Shown here: positions 55,003-64,000 of the stretch, one piece after another
How the letters are laid out: each line of letters opens with the position of its first letter
Position numbering within the stretch: the stretch's first letter is position 1
Assembly (NCBI RefSeq): GCF_040954835.1
Contig: NC_090699.1
Span: forward strand, 14,563,817 to 14,627,816
Length of the DNA: 64,000 bases
Source of the DNA: Lepisosteus oculatus
Taxonomy: Eukaryota > Chordata > Actinopteri > Semionotiformes > Lepisosteidae
Direction: 5' to 3'
Translations under genes and position numbers: made by a program
Notes under the pieces: generated by a model
The model's database searches: none
What the model saw: the letters and a program-made list of their open reading frames with translations, nothing else
What the model was told of the DNA's origin: nothing

Positions 55003-58000
55003 TTAGTAAGGGGAATACCAGGATGTCGTTCTCCCTCGGCCCCTAGAAAAGAGAGAGAGAAACAGAGGGTGAGTTTTGGCTGTAACACTGAAATCAATTG
55101 AGGAGGGGGTGTCCAATACCCAGCAGAGGCCAGGTGCGCGAGAATTTGGCAAGGAGGGAATTTCGAGGGGGCTGGGGACGTGTGCAACAGGGTACAGATT
55201 CAATGCTTAGGCCATCTTAAAATACACATCATTCACATTTCTGACAAATTGAGGCGTTTAAATTGGAGCGACGCAGGTTTAAACTGGGACGCCAATCACG
55301 TGGACCGTTTCTTTTACTTGTTACAACCTAAACTCACTCGTTCGCCTTCCTTATCAGATACCCAGCACTGGGGCCGGGCGCGTGAGAAGAAGAACTTTTT
55401 CAAACAAGTAGAAAGATCTGAAAGTGACATTCGAGGAGGGCAGAGGTTTTGAGAGCTGGAGATCGCTCAAGGCTCCTGGATCGGAGATGCTGGACTAGTC
55501 AAGTGGTCCAGGGTGATGTGGGGTGTCACAGGGGTGTAGTGTGAGAGTGCAGGTACTCTCTCTCTCTCTTTCTCTCTCTCTCTCAGGGAGCGCTCTTCCC
55601 AGGGCTGCTGTTGGGAGAGAACCCACCCCATCCCCACCCGCACTGGGACCAACCTGCAAACAAGAGCCGACTCCAACCCCCCACTCCCACCCCACTCACG
55701 CTCTCTCACCCGGACAGACCAGCACAGACACACAGGCACAAGCCTGCAGCCACACGTCACCTCACACTGGAGCACAACCTCAGCAGCTGTCCTAGCCGAG
55801 CCCAGCTGGGGACACAGTGGATGGCATCGCGAGCAGCACCTGGGTGAGGTGCGTGTGTGTGTGTGTGTGTGCGAGAATGTGCACGGGGAGGGCGCGTGCT
55901 TGTGAGAGAGCACAAGAGGATGCAGCCTGTGGATTCAGCTCTCTGACGGTCACTCCCAGGGAATCACCCGCAGCTCGGAACACAACAGGAATCCCGTTAT
56001 TGTCTGTTTCCAGGAGAGTCTCTCACATCACTCTCCCTCTCCTTCGGCACCCCGTCTCTCACACTCGCGCCAGACTCACGGCATGGTAGGAGACACACGT
56101 GTCCCGGGACACACGGACACGCGCGTGTAACAGGCTGGCTTTGTGGCGTCAGAGCTAGCCGCTCTGTAACTGCGGGTGGAACCTCAAAGTGACTAACACT
56201 CCAGGGTCTGGAGAGGGCGGAGAGGAAAACAGCCCAGCCCAGGGACAGTGGCTCTCTGGCTGGCTGTGGTGAACCCTCTCCTATGGTTCACCACAGGGGG
56301 GGGGAGGAAGTGCGAGTGCGGACAGGCTTCCCCGTCCTGTCCACCTCCCAGTCTCTCGGTCACGGGGTGCAGGTCAGAGGTCAGGGGCCACCGGCAGCGC
56401 TGGCCCAGAGAGGCTTCTCCCCAGCGCTACATCACCAAGAGAGACCCGGGACCACAAACCCCACCCTACGCCCCCAGGGGCCGACTCGGCCTAGTGACAT
56501 GACCCAGCCTCGAACCCACGACACAGCCTGGGTCACAGGTCTCCACCTGCGCTCGGGCCGAGTCTCGTGCGACTCCCCTGCACTGTGGAAGTTAATCCAG
56601 CCTGGGGCTCCTCCCACACTCGAACTGCCCACAGGGCGCCTCTCGCCCTGCTGCACGCCCCTCGGGACTGGGCTCCGGACAGCTCGCGCGAGACTTTCCA
56701 AAACCGTGCGTGCAGAAGGGCCGTCGTGGCCGCCCGCCCGGGGTCTCCGAGCGCACCCGGCGCCGGAAGCGTACCTGAAGGCCCGGCCTCGTCCTCTGGG
56801 GGGGGTGTATCCACTGTAGTATCGGGAGCGGGACGTCGAGAAGTTCCCTCGCGAGCGGAAGCGGGCTCTGGGGAAGCCGCGGTCTGTGGTGCTGATCCCT
56901 GGCCGGTTCGTGCGCTTGGCTCCCACCTGCACAGCAACACGCGCACAGTGAGACAGTCGCCATGGCAACACGCGCTCGCCACAGGACAACCGCCGCCATG
57001 GCGACGGGCGAGACACTTTGAGACCTCGCACAGTCACATCCCATCTCAAGACTCACTTTTAAAGCACAGCTCTTCATTCTGGTAAACTTGCCGTTTTCAT
57101 CTTTACTCAGGACTGTTTTACTGTATAGCGCCTTGAGATGATGTAACACAGAGAGCTCTACATAAAACATGTCACTGCTCCCTCATGACGGTGCTGCTAT
57201 CCCTGGTCCTGGAGGGGCCCAGTAAGTCAGAGACTTCCAGCAACACAGGGCAAAATCGTCCTGACAATTCAAGCAAGCCTCTCGGCTTCATCACCATCAT
57301 CACAGACCTGGAAAACAGACTTTAGCCCCAGTAAAGAGGACCTCAGGCCTCTGGACCTGCTTGTACACTGATCTGCAGCAGCACATGAGACACCAGTCCT
57401 CACAAGCCCCTCAGTGACCCCTGCCACCCAGCGCACACGGACAGACGGCACCCACGCACCTTTATCTGCCTCCCTCTGAACAGAGACTCGTCCAGGGCCA
57501 TGGCCGTCCGCACGGACTCCTTGTCTGCAAACTCGATGTAGGCAAACCTGCGCGGGACACCAGTCATTAACGCACAGCGCTTACCAGCGGCACCCCCGCG
57601 GGGCGCCGGGGCTTACTTCTGCCACGGCCTGCGAGCACCCAGAAGCCCAGCCCGGGAACCCGCTCCGGAAGCCCGTCTGAGCGCGCTGGAGTCACAGCTC
57701 TTCACAGCTAGTCGGGGCCACAGCCGGGCCCCGTGACCGCCGCCCAAGAAAGAGCCCCACGCTCACTCGCGGCAGAACCAGAGCGGGGCGCCGAGACCGT
57801 CAGCGGCCGCTCGGGGCTCAAAAGTGCGTCGGCTGGGTCCCGGGGCGCCTGTATCCCCCCCACCAAGGGACCCGCGCGCTGCAGTAACACTCAGACAGCT
57901 CTGCTTACCCTTTGGGGTGTCCGGTGAACTTGTCGCACAGGATGGTGACTCTGTTGACGGAGCCACAGCCGTGGAAATGGGCCTCCAGCTCCTCCGCCGT

Positions 58001-61000
58001 GGCGCCGTAGTCCACCTGCGAGACAGAAGGGCACGGCTGAGGCGAAGGCGGGTTTCTGAGCCCCGGCCTCGCGGGACCTTACAGCCATTCCTGTACCGGA
58101 CACGTCTGCGCCTCAGTCGTTTACAGGGGAGCTGGGAAAGAGGCTGAACGACATCTGTGACCGCTAACTAGGATTTAATGGGAAATTCATTTTCCACTTC
58201 ACTTCTGAACAGTCCAGCTGGGACACACCGATGGACTCAAAACAGGCCTACACTCTTCTCCAGCTCGTCACACCTGGACAACATCCTGGGATCAATCAAC
58301 TACTACCAGCCGTGTGAGCCCTATGTTGAGCACCGAGCAGGTGCTCCGTGTCGAGCAGCGAGCCCTGTGTCGAGCCCCGAGCAGGTGCTCCGAGACACGG
58401 AGCACCGAGCAGGTGCTCCGAGACACGGAGCACCGAGCAGCGAGCCCTGTGTCGCGCTCCGAGCAGCGAGCCCTGTGTCGCGCTCCGAGCAGCGAGCCCT
58501 GTGTCGCGCTCCGAGCAGCGAGCCCTGTGTCGCGCTCCGAGCAGCGAGCCCTGTGTCGCGCTCCGAGCAGCGAGCCCTGTGTCGCGCTCCGAGCAGCGAG
58601 CCCTGTGTCGCGCTCCGAGCAGCGAGCCCTGTGTCGCGCTCCGAGCAGCGAGCCCTGTGTCGCGCTCCGAGCAGCGAGCCCTGTGTCGCGCTCCGAGCAG
58701 AGGGCCCTGTGTCGCGCTCCGAGCAGGTGCTCCGTGTCAGGAGGCATTACTGTAATAGATTCCCGAAGCCCAGAGGAGAGCGCAAGACTCACGTTTCCCA
58801 CGTAGATCGACCGGCCGTCAGCCTCCATCTTCTCCTCGATGGACATGATGACGGGACCCGCTGGGGACAGAGGGGTAGCAGACGTCAGCGCCAACACAAT
58901 CCCACACCCTTGCCTGAGGAAACGGCCTGCATTTCCCCTGTGGGTCAAAGAGCCACGGCAGCGCTCTCCTGACGCCGACACCAGCGCGTCACTGACGCAG
59001 TAACAATGCCATCAGGCTGTGGGGACTGTGGGACAAGGGGCTGACTGTGAGGCCCTGAGCATGCATGCACACAGAGAACCTAGGGGACTCGTCTTCACTT
59101 GGACAGAGCCCTCCCTGACTGAACACAAATATAAGTCCCATGCCGGGAACGTACAGACACACAGAAACCGATATTGCCCCCAGCTGCAAGGACACCAAAT
59201 ACAACAATGACGAATCCTGTCTGGGCTCAATAGCCTTTTACCCGAGCAGCTCTGAGCTATCCCAGCACCCCCAGCGCAGGCGGTACTGCTCAGGCACAGC
59301 TCCATCCTTCCTGGGACCACAACCCATTTCCTCACCGCGCTGCGCCCCTCGCTGGCTCAGGAACTGCGGGCTTGACTTGAACCCCAACCTCACACAGAGC
59401 AAGTGGGGCGCACTGGAGCACCCCCATCCCTCATCTCACCTGGCGGGGGGCTGAGGTTCATCTGTTTCTCCACCTCGTTCTGCAGCTCCTTCAGCTTCTC
59501 GGCTTCCTCCTCCATCTCTCGGACCCGCGCTTTGATCGCCTCCAGCTCCTGAAACACAGGGACGCGCGGAGGTCAGCCCCGTGCCCCCCCGACGGGCCCC
59601 CGCCGCAATGCTCTTCAGGGCCCGGAGCTGCAAGCAGGTCAGACGCCAAGGGCCAGGGCAAACGCACCCGCACGCCTCCTGCCGGAGCGCAGGGGTCACT
59701 TAACGACCTCCTCCGGCACCGACAGGCGGGGGCAGCCTCCCCGGACCCTCCCCACTCATCCAGCTGCGCCCCGAGAGAAGCCATGGAAGTGGCTTCAACA
59801 ACACGGCCGAGCAGCCTGTTAGACTCTCCCGCCACCCTCTGTGTAAAGAGGAGCCTCCTGTCCTGACTGGAGGAGCTCACCCAGCTGTGTCCGGAGAGAA
59901 GCCAGTGTATCGGCTTCAACAACAGGGCTGGACAGCTTGTTCCCCACCCCCACCACCCTCTGTGTAAAGAAGAGCCTCCTGTCCTGACTGAGTGTCTCAC
60001 CCAGCTGTATCGGCTAAAACACCACGTCCGCTTGTTCCACACCCCCACCACCCTTCGCGCCAGAACCGCCTCCCCAGTGCCAGCTTATGGGACGGGCTTT
60101 CGCAGCTGGAGCTGGTCTCACTGGGGAAGGGATCTCTCCCCTGCAGCCTGTCAGCTCAGCCCCGGGCGGCCTGAACCGGCACCACTCCCCTCGCCCTTCC
60201 TGAGTCTCTGGCACCCAGGGGACACGGGGCGACCCCCACCAGCTGCACTGCGCTGCAGCCGCCTCTGCGACACGGCACGCTTCTGTCGCATCCCTCCCGG
60301 AGACGGGTCACCCCAGCCCGGGTCGGCCCGAGCCGCGATCACACGCCCACCCGCTCTCCACTCACCTGCCTCCGCGCTGCGGTACCCACGCGTCCGCTCG
60401 CAATCACAGGCAGCAGCCCGAGCTTACATAAGCACGGGGTTTGGGAAAAATAAACCCCAACAACCCGGGACGATGGCCACCCCCCAGCCCGCCTGCACCC
60501 CAGAGAGACCCCCGGTCCCCCCCTAGCCCAGCCCCCGTGGAGCAAGCTGCACCCCTGCGACCGCTCGGACCCGGACACCCCGACCCCTCTCCGCTGCGCA
60601 TCGCTCTCCTCCCCGAACCGACCCCGCAACAGCACGACCGAGCCGCCCCCTGGGCCGGTCTCGTCGACCTCACGGCTCCGGGCTGGGCGGCGGGAGAAGA
60701 TTACCGTGTGCGCCCCTCTGCAGCGAGACACTGCGGCTGCGGCGGCTGCTAATGGCGGCCTGTCCTCTCCCTCACCGCCTTCCAGACCCCTCGCATCCTG
60801 CGACGGAGCCTCGCTATAGCGCAGGGAAACTGGCGCCACTGCGGCGCCAAGATGGACACCGACGCCACGCTGCGGAGGGCCGCCGCCAGAGCCAACATGG
60901 CGGCCGGGGCGAGCCCAGTTTCACACGCGCGCGCCGCAGCCCCCCACTTCGCGAATCGGGACACGCAGAGCGACGACGACCCCCCTCAAAAAAAAAAAAG

Positions 61001-61562
61001 AAAAAAGATGCCCCCGCTCACGGGGCATCCTACACCGCCGGACCGGCTCGCACCGCGAGGCAGGAATACCAGCGGTCCACCCCTCTAGCTCTGTTGCGGC
61101 TGGGATAGAGGGGGGGGGGGGTCCCCCAAAATACAAAGCGTCACCCTTCACCCCTCCATCCAGCGCCCCGGGGCCGGCGGCAGGAGGGGGGGCCTGGATC
61201 TGCTCGCCCCTGGCACCCCCCGCCGACCCGCGGCTGCGCAGCTGGACCGGACCGGCTGGACCCGACGCCGAGGCCGGGGGGCCGCCGGTCCCGCTCGAGC
61301 GGTCGCGGGAGAAGTGGGGGGTCCCGACCCGGGTCAGGAGCCCCGCACACGCGCGGCGCCCACGGCCGAGGCCGCCCGCCCTCACGCGCTCACACACACA
61401 CACACACGCCGGACCCCGCGACCTCACCGGGTCCTCAATGGCGGCTTCGCCCTCCTCCAGACCCGGCTCTTCGTCCCCCGCGGCCGAATCCTCCAGCTCC
61501 GGGTGCCCGGGGTCCGAGTCCAGCAGCGACTCCTCCGTCAGGCCGTTGCCGTACTCCGCCAT
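55003..61562 (-). CDS. pabpn1: Polyadenylate-binding nuclear protein 1
   Basis: Nuclear protein that coats new poly(A) tails, stimulates poly(A) polymerase and limits tail length. Exons on the minus strand, 5' to 3': 61428-61562, 59440-59548, 58793-58860, 57909-58015, 57460-57547, 56775-56926, 55003-55042. Phases agree and give 232 residues, the length I recall for fish PABPN1. Seen in order: acidic N-terminus ([17 protein letters not shown], then [17 protein letters not shown]); a coiled-coil segment about 46-75 ([15 protein letters not shown]); [20 protein letters not shown]; one RRM about 99-176 with RNP2 SIYVGNV and RNP1 KGFAYIEF; and an Arg/Gly/Tyr-rich tail ([20 protein letters not shown]) ending TTSWYSPY, the usual site of arginine methylation. 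The N-terminal alanine run of mammals, whose expansion causes oculopharyngeal muscular dystrophy, is absent. The gene is convergent with the myosins. The terminal intron (55043-56774) is long. Confidence 0.97.
55554..55584 (+). repeat. (CT)n microsatellite in the last pabpn1 intron
   Basis: A CT run with one CTTT break, about 30 bp, within intron 6 of pabpn1. Confidence 0.85.
55852..55871 (+). repeat. (GT)n microsatellite in the last pabpn1 intron
   Basis: A perfect GT run of about ten units within intron 6 of pabpn1. Confidence 0.85.
58320..58735 (+). repeat. 26-bp minisatellite in pabpn1 intron 3
   Basis: From about 58435 the unit GAGCAGCGAGCCCTGTGTCG plus CGCTCC (26 bp) repeats about eleven times with almost no variation. 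The last units change to GAGCAGAGGGCCC and GAGCAGGTGC. The left flank (58320-58434) holds degenerate related units with AGGTGCTCCGAGACACGG. Because 26 is not a multiple of three and the unit has no stop codon in any frame, long open frames arise in several frames of both strands. They are not genes. The array lies between pabpn1 exons 4 and 3. Confidence 0.95.
59755..60060 (+). repeat. Tandemly repeated family C segment in pabpn1 intron 1
   Basis: Two full units and one partial unit of about 118 bp, each with CCAGCTG(C/T)G..CCGAGAGAAGCC, GGCTTCAACAACA, and CCACCCTCTGTGTAAAGA followed by GAGCCTCCTGTCCTGACTG. The same module is found singly at 63598-63785, so an interspersed repeat has become a local tandem array. 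Confidence 0.8.
60700..61100 (+). promoter_or_regulatory. CpG-rich internal segment of pabpn1 intron 1 with YY1-like motifs
   Basis: A GC- and CpG-dense stretch inside intron 1 holds three ATGG-centred motifs on the plus strand: AATGGCGGCC (60751), AAGATGGAC (60849) and AACATGGCGGCC (60894). The YY1 consensus AANATGGCGGC is typical just after transcription starts. This could mark a second promoter or antisense initiation, or may only be the edge of the pabpn1 CpG island. No following exon was established. Confidence 0.3.
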
Positions 61563-62060
61563 GCCGCCGCCCGTGTGTGCCGCCGACCAGGCCCGGCCGC
61601 GCCGCGCGAATCGAGAGGGGGAGCGAGGCGACAGAAAAAGGGGGCTCTTTCGAGGACCCCCCCCGAGCTGATTCGGGCTGGCCTTGTGGCGACTCCGCTG
61701 GGCTCCCTCGGCGCCGCTGCCCCGGAACACTTCGATCCTTAGACTGGAAAATAAATAAATGTTTTTATTTTCAATTCTCCACTCGAGCGCCGCGTCTCCT
61801 CCAAACCGAAATGGAACCGTGGGGCGGGGCTTCACCTCACTGCGGTCGCCAACTCCACACCCGATTAGTCGCCGCGTCCGCCTCGGCACCGCCCTCCAGG
61901 CCTGTCCGGCTCTCTGATTGGCTTTCAGTCAGGTCATTTTCTAAAATCACGGCTAGGATGGCTTTCCTACCTCTTTCCTGATTGGATAGGGGAAACGTCC
62001 TTCATCTTAAGCCCAGCCTCTGCTACGAGCGTGATTGGCCGAAATATGCGTCGTTTATGA
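61563..62060 (-). promoter_or_regulatory. pabpn1 promoter with three CCAAT boxes
   Basis: Upstream of the ATG (61562, minus strand) the CpG-rich DNA contains ATTGG on the plus strand, that is CCAAT for the gene, at 61917-61921, 61981-61985 and 62034-62038. Spacings are 64 and 53 bp. Multiple NF-Y sites and a CpG island without a TATA box suit a housekeeping gene. The transcription start is not visible but should lie between about 61600 and 61900. Confidence 0.65.
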
Positions 62061-62224
62061 CAGAGAGTCTCCGTCTAGTCGCTCTATTTTTGAACCGGTC
62101 TGCCCATGTCTGATTTTACACACATCTACCGGCATCAGAAAGCTGCTTATTCCTGAGTAAGGTTCGACCCGGGGACAGCCCGAACGGCTAGCGCTCAAGG
62201 ACAGGGATGAGCTCAACAGGGCGC

Positions 62225-62410
62225 CAGTTCTAAGTAGCAAACCCCTCTACAGACACTGTTTAGAGACACCGGTGACCTTAACCTGTATGTCGTTGGGGAA
62301 ACGGAAATACACAGCAGGGACACAGGGAACATGCAGACTCCACACAGAAGGAGCTAGTTAGGAATCGAACCCAGGACCCAAGAGCTGTTTTACTGGCGTG
62401 GTTACTGGAG
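62225..62410 (-). repeat. tRNA-type SINE fragment, minus orientation
   Basis: AACATGCAGACTCCACACAG and GGAATCGAACCCAGGACCC are the reverse complement of the B-box and following part of a family B-like SINE. Boundaries are approximate. Confidence 0.5.
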
Positions 62411-62632
62411 GGTCATTCATTTTATTTTATTAGACCTCTGTGGTCCCCGGCTCACCCCTGTCACCCAGCTATTCTCCTCAGGCACGACACTGACCTGGAG
62501 GAGCAGCTGCAGAGCCCCCACTTCAGGTCCTGGAATGACGGCGCACACTGCTGAGGCTTGCCGCCCACACAGGATCACAAGTGCAGCACAGGGTGGGGAG
62601 GACTCCCCGTCACAGGAGCCCTGCAGCTGCGT

Positions 62633-62633
<1 letters not shown>

Positions 62634-62672
<39 letters not shown>

Positions 62673-63205
62673 TTGCTTCCACTTATATAGCGCTTTTCTG
62701 GACACTCCACTCAAAGCGCTTTACAGGTAATGGGGATCCCCTCCACCACCACCAGTGTGCAGCCCCACCCGGATGATGCGACGGCAGCCATAGTGCACCA
62801 GAACGCTCCCCACACACCGGGTATCAGTGGGGAGGAGAGCAGAGTGATGAAGCCAATTCATATGGGGGGATTATTAGGAGGCCATGACTGGTAAAGGCCA
62901 GGGGGGAATTTGGCCAGGACGCCGGGGTTACACCCCTACTCTTTTCAAGAAACGCCCTGGGATTTTTAATGACCACAGAGAGTCAGGACCTCGGTTTTAC
63001 ATCTCATCTGAAGGACAGCACCTGTTTACAGTACAGTGTCCCCGTCACTATACTGGAGCATTAGGACCCACACAGACCGCAGGGTGAGCACCCCCTGCTG
63101 GCCCCACTAACACCTCTTCCAGCAGCAGCCTTAGTTTGTCCCAGGAGGTCTCTCATCCAGGTACTGACCAGGCCCACACCTGCTGAGCTTCAGTGGGCTG
63201 ACAGT
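62634..63205 (+). repeat. Repeat family D, long copy
   Basis: Starts with a (TAA)n run (62634-62670), then CACTTATATAGCGCTTTTCT and CTCAAAGCGCTTTACAGGTA. The middle block (CCATGACTGGTAAAGGCCAG to CATCTCATCTGAAGG) is shared with 50108-50275. It ends near GCTGAGCTTCAGTGGGCTGA. No coding frame of note, so probably a non-autonomous element. Confidence 0.75.
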
Positions 63206-63597
63206 TGTGAGTGGCAACCCATTCGTATGAGAGAGAGCTTAAAGAGAGACAAAGAAGTTCTGCTGTACCCCGTTAAGTGACCTCTTCCCAGGTAAGGAAT
63301 CACTCAAGTTCAAGTTTATTGGCATTAGACTCACACACAGGTATATGTTGTAACGCAATGCTATTTAACTAGCTCTCAGACGGTAAGTAGAGCAAAAAAC
63401 AACATCACTATTGTGAAAGAAAAGAAAGACAGACAACAGGCAAAACAACAACAGGCAATGTGCAAAACAACACCCTGACTCAGAGTGAATACTTGACAAG
63501 GAGACCAAGGAGTTAAAAACGCCAGAAGACGTACAAATGAGAGGAAATCACTTGGCACCTCACCTGTTTGGTAGTAGGAAGTTAAAAGGTCTCAGGA
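63206..63597. other. Upstream intergenic DNA, possibly repeat-derived
   Basis: A segment starting CAAGTTCAAGTTTATTGGCA (63307) and followed by GTATATGTTGTAACGCAATG looks like a dispersed repeat. No second copy was found in the window. No gene seen. Confidence 0.35.
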
Positions 63598-63785
63598 TCC
63601 CACCCAGCTGTGTCTGGAGAGAAGCCAGGTATTGGCTTCAACAACATGGCTGGGTAGTGTTGGCCCTGGATGTGGTTCTGGCTGGTTCTGACTGGAACCA
63701 CTGACTGGTTCCACACTCCCACCACCCTTTGTGTGAAGTAGTGCTTCCTCTTCTCAGTGCTAAAGGCTCTTCCTCTTAGCAAGCT
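63598..63785 (+). repeat. Repeat family C member
   Basis: CACCCAGCTGTGTCTGGAGA start, GGCTTCAACAACATGGCTGG, CCACACTCCCACCACCCTTT and TGTGTGAAGTAGTGCTTCC. It is the single-copy form of the module that is tandem at 59755-60060. Confidence 0.75.
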
Positions 63786-63889
63786 CTTGACAGGTGGCGA
63801 GACAGGACATGTGTGCTTCTGTTCTAGAGATCATTGGTTTGCTCTGGTACTGCATTCACCCAGGACTGTGTGGATTATTGACACTAGAA

Positions 63890-63935
63890 GATCAGATAAG
63901 ATAAGATCTCTTTATTGGTCCTATACAATTCTGAC
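63890..63935 (+). repeat. Start of a family A repeat, truncated
   Basis: AGATAAGATAAGATCTCTTT then ATTGGTCCTATACAATT matches the beginning of family A. The sequence then changes to unrelated GC-rich DNA that runs to the window end, where a short B-box-free stretch gives no feature. Confidence 0.6.
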
Positions 63936-64000
63936 CGTCGCAGTTCCGCGCGGGCTCGTGCCCCCCGCCACCTGTTCCGTCCCGCAGCACCTGGGGCGCG

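Noticed and set aside
56283..57170. Open frames of 149-205 codons overlapping pabpn1 exon 6
   Set aside because: Extensions of exon 6 into flanking introns and shadow frames in GC-rich DNA. The true exon is 56775-56926.
58435..58735. Regular repeats that could suggest a CRISPR array
   Set aside because: Units are contiguous with no unique spacers, and the DNA is vertebrate.
58178..58981. Long open frames (264, 229, 163 and 135 codons) on both strands
   Set aside because: They are produced by the 26-bp minisatellite, which has no stop codon in any frame. The real coding content here is the 68-nt pabpn1 exon 3 (58793-58860).
60921..61889. A 322-codon minus-strand frame through pabpn1 exon 1
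   Set aside because: Only the part from the ATG at 61562 to the donor at 61427 matches PABPN1. The rest is 5' UTR and intron 1 read-through.

Overview
The window is vertebrate nuclear DNA, most likely from a ray-finned fish. Its long spliced genes have canonical GT/AG introns, and the non-coding DNA is packed with fish-type SINE, LINE and short-tandem repeats. The repeats and the compact, little-rearranged locus make me favour a non-teleost such as a gar or bowfin, but that is inference.

Three protein-coding genes are clear. (1) At 1374-17307 (+) lies a complete cardiac/slow-type sarcomeric myosin heavy chain with 37 coding exons and 1935 residues. (2) At 29379-44427 (+) lies a second, tandem gene of the same family with the same exon plan and also 1935 residues. 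(3) At 55003-61562 (-) lies pabpn1, the nuclear poly(A)-binding protein, with 7 exons and 232 residues. The order myosin, myosin, convergent pabpn1 matches my memory of the mammalian MYH7-MYH6-PABPN1 neighbourhood, so the upstream copy sits in the MYH7 position and the downstream copy in the MYH6 position. A mir-208 hairpin sits in intron 27 of the upstream myosin and is absent from the matching intron of the downstream one.

By region: 1-17.4 kb is myosin copy 1, beginning with the end of a 5' UTR exon. From 17.4 to 27.9 kb there is intergenic DNA with repeats and no supportable gene. The promoter, UTR exons and body of copy 2 occupy 27.97-44.5 kb. From 44.5 to 53.5 kb there is intergenic DNA with SINE-like repeats and a dead LINE (50.3-51.8 kb). 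The pabpn1 3' UTR, introns and exons fill 53.5-61.6 kb. The pabpn1 CpG-rich promoter and further repeats fill 61.6-64 kb.

The most interesting signal is the relationship between the two myosins. Long stretches, introns and minisatellites included, are nearly identical, while other introns share nothing. This is a patchwork typical of gene conversion. The intron carrying mir-208 is an island of complete divergence between two nearly identical tracts. The first and last coding segments also differ in ways that recall MYH7 (copy 1) and MYH6 (copy 2). A second notable signal is an A-rich tract just after the pabpn1 stop codon, in the place expected for the known PABPN1 autoregulatory element. I found no wholly new gene system.
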